A stretch of DNA of 43,773 nt from Muribaculaceae bacterium. GTDB taxonomy: Bacteria; Bacteroidota; Bacteroidia; Bacteroidales; Muribaculaceae. Below the pieces are notes generated by a model. The model saw only the letters and a program-made list of their open reading frames with translations. It did no database searches and had not been told where the DNA came from. How positions within the stretch are numbered: the stretch's first letter is position 1; each line of letters begins with the position of its first letter. Positions 24,427-31,835 of this stretch are shown here, one piece after another. The stretch spans positions 1-43,773 of the forward strand of contig VSPN01000019.1 in assembly GCA_009775355.1 (NCBI GenBank), given 5' to 3'. Both the position numbers and the translations under genes were made by a program.

Positions 24427-25731
24427 ATGAACATAGCAGTTGCCGGCACCGGATATGTGGGTCTCAGCATATCGGTGCTTCTCGCCCAGCATAACAGGGT
24501 GACGGCTGTAGATATCATTCCTGAGAAGGTGGAGCTTATCAACCGACGCGTCTCCCCTATCCAGGATGAATACATAGAGAAATATCTGGCGGGACACGAT
24601 CTCGACCTGACCGCCACACTTGACGCGGCAAAAGCATACGCCGACGCGGATTTTGTCGTGGTGGCCACTCCGACCAACTATGACCCGGAGAAGAATTTTT
24701 TCGACACATCGCACGTCGAGGAGGTGATCGACATGGTTCTCGACGTCAATTCCGACGCGGTGATCGTGGTCAAATCGACAATTCCTGTCGGATATTGCCG
24801 CAGCCTCTACATGAAATATGCCGCTCGTGGCGTGCGACGTCTCAACCTGCTCTTCTCGCCCGAATTCCTGCGCGAGAGCAAGGCCCTCTACGACAACCTT
24901 TATCCATCGCGCATCATCGTCGGAATTCCCAAACACATCGACGGCGAAGACCATTCGGCCGAAAACGAAGCCATAGCGAAGACCGCCGACATCGCTTTCC
25001 TGCGGCAGAAAGCCGGGGAATTCGCAGCTCTTCTCCGCCAGGGCGCGATAAAGACTGACATACCGACCCTGTTCATGGGTCTGAAAGAGGCCGAGGCCGT
25101 GAAGCTTTTCGCCAACACCTATCTCGCGCTACGCGTAAGCTATTTCAACGAGCTCGACACTTACGCCGAGGTAAAGGGTCTCGACTCCAGAGCTATTATC
25201 GAAGGCATAGGCCTTGATCCGCGCATCGGCACCCACTACAACAACCCGTCGTTCGGATACGGCGGATACTGTCTGCCCAAAGACACAAAGCAACTGCTGG
25301 CGAACTATGCCGACGTGCCCCAGAACATGATGTCGGCTATCGTCGAGAGCAACCGCACCCGCAAGGATTTTGTGGCCGACCAGATACTGAAGGCCGCCGG
25401 ATGGTACGGCTACTCGCATCGCAACAGCTTCAGCGGCGACGAAAAGCCCTGCACCGTCGGAGTCTTCCGCCTCACAATGAAGTCAAACAGCGACAACTTC
25501 CGCCAGTCGTCGATCCAGGGAGTCATGAAGCGGATCAAGGCGAAAGGTGTCAACGTGATAATCTACGAACCCACACTTGAAGACGGCTCCACATTCTTCG
25601 GCAGCCGCGTCGTCAACGACCTGCGCCGCTTCAAGGAGGAATCTGCGGCCATAATCGCCAACCGTTTCGACCCCGACCTCGAGGACGTGAACGGCAAGGT
25701 CTACACCCGCGATCTCTTCCGCCGCGACTGA
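24427..25731 (+). CDS. UDP-glucose 6-dehydrogenase family protein
   Basis: This 434-residue NAD-dependent nucleotide-sugar dehydrogenase begins with the Rossmann motif MNIAVAGTGYVGLS. It has substrate-domain signatures FSPEFLRESKALYDN and the catalytic-cysteine motif GYGGYCLPKDT (C282). It would oxidise UDP-glucose (or a related UDP-sugar) to the uronic acid used in capsule or lipopolysaccharide. The motif reads GYGGYC rather than the more usual GFGGSCFPKD, as in a known subgroup. It is 50 bp after the GH3 gene. Uronic acid would suit the polysaccharide genes at the right of the window, but that link is inference. Confidence 0.92.
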   Translation: MNIAVAGTGYVGLSISVLLAQHNRVTAVDIIPEKVELINRRVSPIQDEYIEKYLAGHDLDLTATLDAAKAYADADFVVVATPTNYDPEKNFFDTSHVEEVIDMVLDVNSDAVIVVKSTIPVGYCRSLYMKYAARGVRRLNLLFSPEFLRESKALYDNLYPSRIIVGIPKHIDGEDHSAENEAIAKTADIAFLRQKAGEFAALLRQGAIKTDIPTLFMGLKEAEAVKLFANTYLALRVSYFNELDTYAEVKGLDSRAIIEGIGLDPRIGTHYNNPSFGYGGYCLPKDTKQLLANYADVPQNMMSAIVESNRTRKDFVADQILKAAGWYGYSHRNSFSGDEKPCTVGVFRLTMKSNSDNFRQSSIQGVMKRIKAKGVNVIIYEPTLEDGSTFFGSRVVNDLRRFKEESAAIIANRFDPDLEDVNGKVYTRDLFRRD

Positions 25732-25755
25732 CAGGCGCGGAGACAAGGTCGGATT

Positions 25756-25805
25756 TCATATTTCAGGGGCGCGGAAATCTTGATTTCCGCGCCCCTGAAA
25801 TATGA
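25756..25805. terminator. Perfect 23-bp inverted repeat between convergent genes
   Basis: Arms 25756-25778 and 25783-25805 are exactly complementary with a 4-nt loop. Core bases are CAGGGGCGCGGAAA and its complement, with AT-rich bases at the foot. It lies between the ugd-like gene and the convergent leucine-rich-repeat gene. It probably acts as a bidirectional terminator, although neither side has a long T-run. Confidence 0.6.
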
Positions 25806-25824
25806 TGACTTTCCATGTCTGCCG

Positions 25825-27240
25825 TCACCTCAGCTTCACGACTTTTTCATAGGTTCCGCTCACAGCCTTGACAATCAAGACATCGGGACCATCGGGCAAA
25901 TAGACCTCGCATTTTTCCGTGGCGGGTCGTGATTCATGGATCACGGTACCGTCAAGAGCGAACACCCCGAGATAATCTACCGGGAGAGACGAAACGACAG
26001 ATACCGACATGCCCTCACGCGACACGGTCATGACGTGCGGCACGTTTCCGGGAGTATCAACTATGCCCGTATCCATATTGTTGATATTGAACAGTCCCCA
26101 GACGGGGTGTCCGGCCCAGTGATCGTTGGTCTCCTTGGCCACATTGAGTATTATATCGTATCTTCCCTCTCCGTTCTCGAGTCCGGAGAACGCCAGCGGA
26201 TCGACATCGGGCATAAGTGTGCCCAGATCAGTGACATCGACCTGTTCGAGAGCTGTCAGGTTGCGGAAGGCATGAGCACCGATACGGCGCACACCTGATC
26301 CGAGTTTCACATACTCGATATCGGTATTGTTGGCATATGCAGCCTCTCCGATCATCTCTGAATGTATTGCCTCTTTCTGTCTGCCTCGCGAGTATGCGAG
26401 CGCGAGTCCGGGCGTGTCCCCGGGCCACGACGGCAACATTCCAAGCGCACCGTCATTGAAAAACGCGCCTGTGCCGACTTCAAGATCGTGCGACAGATCG
26501 ATGTTGACCTCAGTAAGAGAAGACATGTCGGCAAAACAGAAATCGCCGAGACGCTCCGCACACAGCAGATCAAGGCGCTCCACAGCAGTTCCGCGATACG
26601 CGTAGTCGCCCACCGACACCACGTCTGCCGACGGAGCCGTGGCATAAGAGGAACATCCGTCGAACATCGACGCCGGAATATCGGTCAGATCAACGACCGT
26701 CTCCAGCAAAGTGAGCGACACGCAGTCTTTCAGAATTCCGGTCCCGAGTTCCGGATTTCCGACAAACCTGACCGCACCGAGCTGCTTACAGCCGGCAAAC
26801 GCATAGTCATCGATCCTCTTCACCGTCGAGGGTATCACTACAGTCCGCAGACTGCTGCCGGCAAACGCCGACTCTCCGATAACCGACACCGAAGCCGGAA
26901 ACTTGACCATCGTCACCGCAGATCCCGCGAGAACGCGGGGCGGGATCTCGTCGTCGCTGAAACTGACCGAACCGAGATAGTCACCGTTGGTATAAGTGTA
27001 TGCGGCGATTCGCAGACCCGACATATCGAGAGTCGTCACCGCACGCGACATGTTTTTCAACAGAGCGAGATCCGTGACATCGGCTCTTCCTTTGAGCACA
27101 AGCGACCTGTCCTGCGTGTTGACCAGAGCCGGAAGCTCGGAACGAAGAGAACCGGGAGTCAACGTGATTTCAAGTGCATGAGACGTCGCCGCCATCATGG
27201 CGACACTTCCTAAAACCAAAATATATCTTTTCATTTTCAT
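25825..27240 (-). CDS. BspA-type leucine-rich-repeat surface protein
   Basis: I take the start at 27240 (471 residues), because M-K-M-K-R-Y then begins a proper signal peptide (cut after SHA); a longer frame would overlap the upstream gene. Residues 40-340 hold repeated LRR_5 units of the form 'FAGSSLRTVVIPSTVKRI', 'YAFAGCKQLGAVRF', 'AFRNLTALEQVDV', as in BspA adhesins. The C-terminal 70 residues resemble a sorting-type domain ending EKVVKLR. It would be exported to the surface, possibly for binding matrix or glycans. It follows the rdgB-porZ frame by 40 bp and is the last gene of that unit. Confidence 0.82.
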   Translation of the reverse strand: MKMKRYILVLGSVAMMAATSHALEITLTPGSLRSELPALVNTQDRSLVLKGRADVTDLALLKNMSRAVTTLDMSGLRIAAYTYTNGDYLGSVSFSDDEIPPRVLAGSAVTMVKFPASVSVIGESAFAGSSLRTVVIPSTVKRIDDYAFAGCKQLGAVRFVGNPELGTGILKDCVSLTLLETVVDLTDIPASMFDGCSSYATAPSADVVSVGDYAYRGTAVERLDLLCAERLGDFCFADMSSLTEVNIDLSHDLEVGTGAFFNDGALGMLPSWPGDTPGLALAYSRGRQKEAIHSEMIGEAAYANNTDIEYVKLGSGVRRIGAHAFRNLTALEQVDVTDLGTLMPDVDPLAFSGLENGEGRYDIILNVAKETNDHWAGHPVWGLFNINNMDTGIVDTPGNVPHVMTVSREGMSVSVVSSLPVDYLGVFALDGTVIHESRPATEKCEVYLPDGPDVLIVKAVSGTYEKVVKLR

Positions 27241-27280
27241 GTTCTGATTCTTCACAAAAATATCAGCGTCCGACCGGTGA

Positions 27281-29800
27281 TCAGTCCACCACAAGGACTT
27301 TAGAGACCTTCGCGTAACTGTCGGAGTCAGGTCCGTTGGTCGCTATGATAAAATATACACCGCCAGGGACTCTCCGGAGCCGCATGTCGGTGATATCCCA
27401 TCTCGCCTCTCCGGCATCGGCGCTGCCGCACTCCTTGATGACATTGCCAGCAACATCGACGATCTTTACCATCGCTCCGTCGGGGAGCCCGTCGACAGTG
27501 ACATAGCCGTAATAATCCGGATGAACCGGATTCGGATAGGCGCGGACCGACGAGCCGCCGCTTTCTGCCGGGCCGCTCATATAAAGCTCGCAAAGACCTT
27601 TGTCGGTCGATATCATGAACGATCCGTTTGCCATATTCTCGCACACGGCATAGACATAGTCGCTGGGCAGCTTCGAGTTGGAGGCCGTGTATGTCCTGAG
27701 TATCTCGCGTCCGTCCGAACTTGTGCACACAAGTCCGGCACCGTTTGTGCCGAACCATTTGCGCCCCTTGCTGTCGGCCATGATGGAATTGACCGTTACA
27801 CCGTGAAGCAGATAGTCGGCAAGATTGGTACCGTCGTTGCGGGGAACCTTTATACGCCTCACTTCGCCCGGCGACACAAGAGCCTCGGCAGGGTTGAAAG
27901 TGAATATGCCACCGCCATAGCTGATCCATACAAGACCTGTCTGTTGGTCCTCGTGAATGGCATAGACAGCATTGAACGTGATTGACTCTCCGTCCTGGTC
28001 GCTGATGGTCTTCATCATCGAGGATCTGTCGTCCGAAGTGTTGTCGAGCGTACCGTTGTGGCTGAATATCAGCAACGGAGTGCGGTTGGTGCTTCCGTGT
28101 GAGAGCACGATGTTGCGGTTGGCCGACGCCTTGAGAGGAAAAACCACAGGTGCGTTACCCGACTCAATGCCATCGAACCGGAACTTCTTCCACTCGCGGA
28201 ATGTAGAGGCTGATGTCGTAGCCGCCCTGTCTTCGGGAGTCCACGCCCAAAGCTCGGTGTATGTGCTGCCGTCGCGTGAGTCAGGATTGACATATGCCGA
28301 CCATAGATTGCCCGAGACGTCGAACGACGGAGCGGCAAACACGCATCTCTGCGGAAAGAAGATGCCGGGATCAGTGGCAGGCACCACGGGTATGAATCCG
28401 GTCTTGCCGTTGCCTCCGAGCTGATCGTTTGGCTTCGACATATGGAGAGATTTCGCAGGGTCTTTGAGATCGAGGCGGAGTATCCCGTTATATGGTGAGC
28501 CACAATATACATGGTCGCGGTTGTTAGGATCAATGGCAAGACCGTTAGGATTGCGAAACGCCAGACCCGTCATGTCGGGCACTCTGTAGATGGTCGAGAG
28601 CGGAGTCCACGTCATGTCGCGATATCCGCAGATGAGGTCGTTGGTTACCGCGTAATTGCCGTTGTAGGAGTTGATGGTGTTGTCCATTCCGTAGTTGCGG
28701 ACAAGCATCCCGTAATCAGGATGATATGCCATCGATGTGCTCACATAGACATTCGAGGCGTTCGGGAAAGCATAGTCGGAAAGCACTGTCCACTCCGCCG
28801 AACCGGCACGCGGAGCACGTTTGCGGGCAATGCCCTTTCTTGAGCACGACAGCCAGAACTCCGATCCGTTCCACGTTCCGGCTCTGGAGTTGCGGTCGGC
28901 CGCCGCAAGCTCATGGCGGGTCACATTGCCGTTGCTGTCGAAAACCTGAAGCACGCGCGGGCCGACAATGAGAAATCCCTCGCGAAGCCTTTCAAGTCCG
29001 AGTTCAGAGGTGGTCGACACTCCGGTGCGGCGGTAAACGCCCCCGCTCTTTGTTATGCGGTTGCAATAGATCTCTCCCGCCGTGCCGTGAAGCAGATAGA
29101 TATTGTCGTCATCCACGGGGAATATGCGCAGCATGGCCGAACAGTCTCCCATCTTCGTAAATTCCGACATATCGAATGCGTTGGGATTGCCGTAATATAT
29201 TGCGTCGTCGGTGGCGATCCAGAGATTGCCCTGAAACATGAACGCCCCCACAAGCGGCACGTTGAACACTCTTGAGGTCGCGACTTCCTTGCGGTTATCG
29301 TCTATTGAGATGTATCCGAAATTGGTGGCTACATATATCCTGCCAGATGAACTGTCGAAATTAATATTGTTGACAGTCTTGTCGAGCGAAGAGTCGGCAA
29401 GCTTAAGTCCGGGAACATTGCAGACGTCGCCGTTGTCATAGACAAGGTCTATGTCGCCGTCATCGTATGCCACTACAAGATACTTTTTGTCGAAATTGTA
29501 TTCGATCGAACGCACCACATTGCCCGACAGCAGGTTCTGCGAGTTCAGATGCATCATCTCCTCCCCCTCCTTGTCGTATCGGAATAAAACACCGGGCATT
29601 GTCCCTACCACAGCGTTACCCTTGACATACTGACGCGACGCGCCGAGAAAATAGGTATATCTCGACGTGTCAACGACTCGCTCCATCTGCCCGTCATAGC
29701 TGGGAAGAAGCCGCCAGTCTTCCGCTCCGACGGCAAACGCGCAGCATAGAAGCAGAAGCGATGTGACAGCTGATGCAAGGAAATCCCGCAGCGCGCGCAT
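27281..29800 (-). other. Alternative internal start: secreted PorZ-like protein alone
   Basis: ATG at 29798-29800 (M185 of the fusion) begins a signal peptide with two arginines in the n-region, a hydrophobic core and an AVGA cleavage site. It would give an 839-residue precursor of a PorZ-like protein. Translation from here would make the secreted protein while full-length translation supplies RdgB. No SD is expected in this phylum, so the start cannot be confirmed from sequence. Confidence 0.55.
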
Positions 29801-30352
29801 GGCGCGGCCACGGTGTGAGATAGCGTTTTTCTCGCCTGCGGTCATCTCGGCGAAACAGCGACCTGTCTCTTCGGCCACAAACACCGGGTCATATCCGAAG
29901 CCGCCATCGCCGTGCGGGCTTTCGGCTATCGTTCCGCCGACACTGCCTTCGAAGCAGTGCTCCTCACCCCCGGCGATCAGAGCGATCACGGTGGAGAATC
30001 GCGCGCGGCGGTCTGATTTCCCCTTCATCTCATCAAGCAGTTTAGCCACGTTGTCGGCCGGAGTGCAGTGTTCGCCGGCATAACGTGCACTGTAGACTCC
30101 CGGCGCACCGCCGAGAGCATCGACCATGAGGCCTGTGTCGTCGGCGAAGCAGTCGTAGCCGTATCTTTCCTTGACCCATCTTGCCTTGATCAGCGCATTG
30201 CCCTCGAGTGTGTCGGCAGTCTCCGGGATGTCGTCGTGACATCCGATCTCGGCAAGCGACACAATCTCGAAACCGTCGGAGATTATCTGACGCGCCTCTT
30301 GAAGCTTATGGGAATTGTTGGTTGCAAAAACAAGTTTTCTGATCTTATCCAT
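27281..30352 (-). CDS. RdgB (XTP/dITP pyrophosphatase) fused in frame to a PorZ-like two-propeller protein
   Basis: One 1023-residue frame encodes two unrelated proteins. Residues 1-192 are a complete RdgB/HAM1 enzyme, which hydrolyses non-canonical purine NTPs: FATNNSHKLQEA, ADDTGLMVDALGG, GFGYDPVF and ISHRGRAM. Residues 185-210 are a textbook signal peptide (MRALRDFL, a leucine/alanine core, then AVGA|ED). Residues 211-1023 are two beta-propellers with a C-terminal sorting-like domain (VRAYPNPVHPDYYGYVTVDG), the plan and length of PorZ, a type IX secretion surface component. No stop separates them. Either the frame fused, or PorZ starts at the internal ATG 29800 overlapping rdgB. It sits 82 bp after a flippase gene and 40 bp before the LRR gene. 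Confidence 0.85.
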   Translation of the reverse strand: MDKIRKLVFATNNSHKLQEARQIISDGFEIVSLAEIGCHDDIPETADTLEGNALIKARWVKERYGYDCFADDTGLMVDALGGAPGVYSARYAGEHCTPADNVAKLLDEMKGKSDRRARFSTVIALIAGGEEHCFEGSVGGTIAESPHGDGGFGYDPVFVAEETGRCFAEMTAGEKNAISHRGRAMRALRDFLASAVTSLLLLCCAFAVGAEDWRLLPSYDGQMERVVDTSRYTYFLGASRQYVKGNAVVGTMPGVLFRYDKEGEEMMHLNSQNLLSGNVVRSIEYNFDKKYLVVAYDDGDIDLVYDNGDVCNVPGLKLADSSLDKTVNNINFDSSSGRIYVATNFGYISIDDNRKEVATSRVFNVPLVGAFMFQGNLWIATDDAIYYGNPNAFDMSEFTKMGDCSAMLRIFPVDDDNIYLLHGTAGEIYCNRITKSGGVYRRTGVSTTSELGLERLREGFLIVGPRVLQVFDSNGNVTRHELAAADRNSRAGTWNGSEFWLSCSRKGIARKRAPRAGSAEWTVLSDYAFPNASNVYVSTSMAYHPDYGMLVRNYGMDNTINSYNGNYAVTNDLICGYRDMTWTPLSTIYRVPDMTGLAFRNPNGLAIDPNNRDHVYCGSPYNGILRLDLKDPAKSLHMSKPNDQLGGNGKTGFIPVVPATDPGIFFPQRCVFAAPSFDVSGNLWSAYVNPDSRDGSTYTELWAWTPEDRAATTSASTFREWKKFRFDGIESGNAPVVFPLKASANRNIVLSHGSTNRTPLLIFSHNGTLDNTSDDRSSMMKTISDQDGESITFNAVYAIHEDQQTGLVWISYGGGIFTFNPAEALVSPGEVRRIKVPRNDGTNLADYLLHGVTVNSIMADSKGRKWFGTNGAGLVCTSSDGREILRTYTASNSKLPSDYVYAVCENMANGSFMISTDKGLCELYMSGPAESGGSSVRAYPNPVHPDYYGYVTVDGLPDGAMVKIVDVAGNVIKECGSADAGEARWDITDMRLRRVPGGVYFIIATNGPDSDSYAKVSKVLVVD

Positions 30353-30433
30353 CTAATCCATAACGTCCGCACATGACCCTATATTGCATGTTGCGATCGT
30401 GTGCGCGCGCGTGAGAGGGATTCCGTCCTACTC

Positions 30434-31726
30434 TCAACCGGCAGGCGCAAGCAGAGCTCTTCTGACAGAGAATATCGACAGCGACATGACAATAGTCTCG
30501 CACGCCACCCATACCACCGCGCTTCCCGCCGCTCCGAAACGCGGCACAAGCAGAGCGTTGAGCACGACTCCGGCTGCCGCCGCGACAAGAGAATTGCGGT
30601 TTACCGCCCTGTCGCGCCCGAGCGGTGTCAGTATCTGCATCACGAGGAGCTGCTCCATTCCGAACACCGCTATGAACGGGAATATGATCCTGACCGGAAG
30701 CACCGCACCATCATAGCCGGGGCCACACAGGAGCATGACTGCTTCGGGCGCGAACACCACTCCGAGCACAGAGACCGGCACCGCCGCGCAAATCAGAACG
30801 CGCACGTATCTGACAGAATCCCTGCGTATGACATCTCTTCGGCCTTGCGACGCAAGAACGCTTGTGCGCGGCATGACTGCCATTCCGAGTGCGGTGATGA
30901 GAGCGAGAAATATTGAAAAGAGCTTGACTGCCGTGCTGTAGTATCCCACTTCCGTGTCGGTCGACACGAATCCGAGTATCACCACATTGAGAGTGGTGTA
31001 GAACGCGGTCAGCAGCATGTATGTGCCGAGCGAGAAAAAGGAGCGGGCATGGCGCCGCGCTTCTTCGGCCAGGCGTCTGAACGAGACAAACCGGCGTGTC
31101 AAAGCGGCATGCCGGCGAGTACGCCACATGTTGACCGCCGCTGTAACCGCCACTACAGTCATGGTCAGGAAATAGTAGAGAAAAGTATCGTCGGGGCCTT
31201 TGACAGTCAGGAAGACCGCCGCCACATATGCGGCGCGCACAACCACAGTCCGCACCGTGATGTAACGGAATTCCCCTATGCCGCGCCAGAACCACTCGAC
31301 AATAAAGAGATTGAACATAAGCTTGCACATGCCGACCCCCATCAGCCGCCAGTGCTCGCGCAGCTGGGGAACGGCGACTGTCACCGAAGCCATCGCCACA
31401 AGACAGACAAGAGTCATGACACCGTTGACCGCGAGCAGACCGGTAAGAACCCGCCCGAGACCTTCAGGCGATCCCTGGGCTTTTGCAGTCTCGCGAATGC
31501 CGAGTATGGATATACCCATCATCGATATGAGAATGAACCATGTGACCACACTGTCGATAAAGCCGACAAGACCTATGTCTGCCACCCCGAGCACCCTCGA
31601 AACGTAAGGATACACTATAAGCGGGAAGACATAAGTCGCCCCTGTCAGCATAGCCGACCACATCAGTCCGCTTCTCACGCCTCCGCTTTCGGGGCAGGCA
31701 CGCGACGTATCTTTCAACGCATTCAT
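30434..31726 (-). CDS. Oligosaccharide flippase (Wzx/PST family)
   Basis: The 430-residue membrane protein has about twelve helices and the N-terminal pattern of Wzx-type flippases (SAMLTGATYVFPLIVYPYVS, IGLVGFIDSVVTWF). Such proteins move undecaprenyl-linked sugar units from the cytoplasmic to the periplasmic face. It is alone among non-polysaccharide genes, about 7 kb from the polysaccharide locus at the right end. It leads the minus-strand unit with rdgB-porZ and the LRR gene. Its -7 element ends only 11 bp before the start codon, which would leave a leader of a few bases. A downstream methionine (e.g. in GLMWSAM) is an alternative start. Confidence 0.85.
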   Translation of the reverse strand: MNALKDTSRACPESGGVRSGLMWSAMLTGATYVFPLIVYPYVSRVLGVADIGLVGFIDSVVTWFILISMMGISILGIRETAKAQGSPEGLGRVLTGLLAVNGVMTLVCLVAMASVTVAVPQLREHWRLMGVGMCKLMFNLFIVEWFWRGIGEFRYITVRTVVVRAAYVAAVFLTVKGPDDTFLYYFLTMTVVAVTAAVNMWRTRRHAALTRRFVSFRRLAEEARRHARSFFSLGTYMLLTAFYTTLNVVILGFVSTDTEVGYYSTAVKLFSIFLALITALGMAVMPRTSVLASQGRRDVIRRDSVRYVRVLICAAVPVSVLGVVFAPEAVMLLCGPGYDGAVLPVRIIFPFIAVFGMEQLLVMQILTPLGRDRAVNRNSLVAAAAGVVLNALLVPRFGAAGSAVVWVACETIVMSLSIFSVRRALLAPAG

Positions 31727-31736
31727 GATCAGGGGG

Positions 31737-31744
31737 CAAATTTA
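31737..31744 (-). promoter_or_regulatory. -7 element of the flippase gene
   Basis: Reads TAAATTTG on the minus strand. Its position only 11 bp before the annotated ATG predicts a nearly leaderless mRNA or a later start codon. It lies back to back with the leuS -7 element at 31758-31765. Confidence 0.5.
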
Positions 31745-31757
31745 GGAATTTTTTTTG

Positions 31758-31765
31758 TAATTTTG
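31758..31765 (+). promoter_or_regulatory. -7 element of leuS
   Basis: TAATTTTG fits TAnnTTTG, 71 bp before the leuS ATG. No TTTG -33 is found. The leuS and flippase -7 elements are 13 bp apart on opposite strands, so polymerases at the two sites would compete. Confidence 0.55.
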
Positions 31766-31835
31766 CAATTCAGACAGCAGGATAACCGCCCGAAGCGGCA
31801 TCCGAGCGACAAAGACACTATTTATCAACACCATA

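Noticed and set aside
27281..29800. Two-component 'regulator propeller' histidine kinase
   Set aside because: Propeller repeats resemble those in hybrid sensors, but no membrane helix, kinase or receiver domain follows; the C-terminal sorting-like domain fits PorZ instead.
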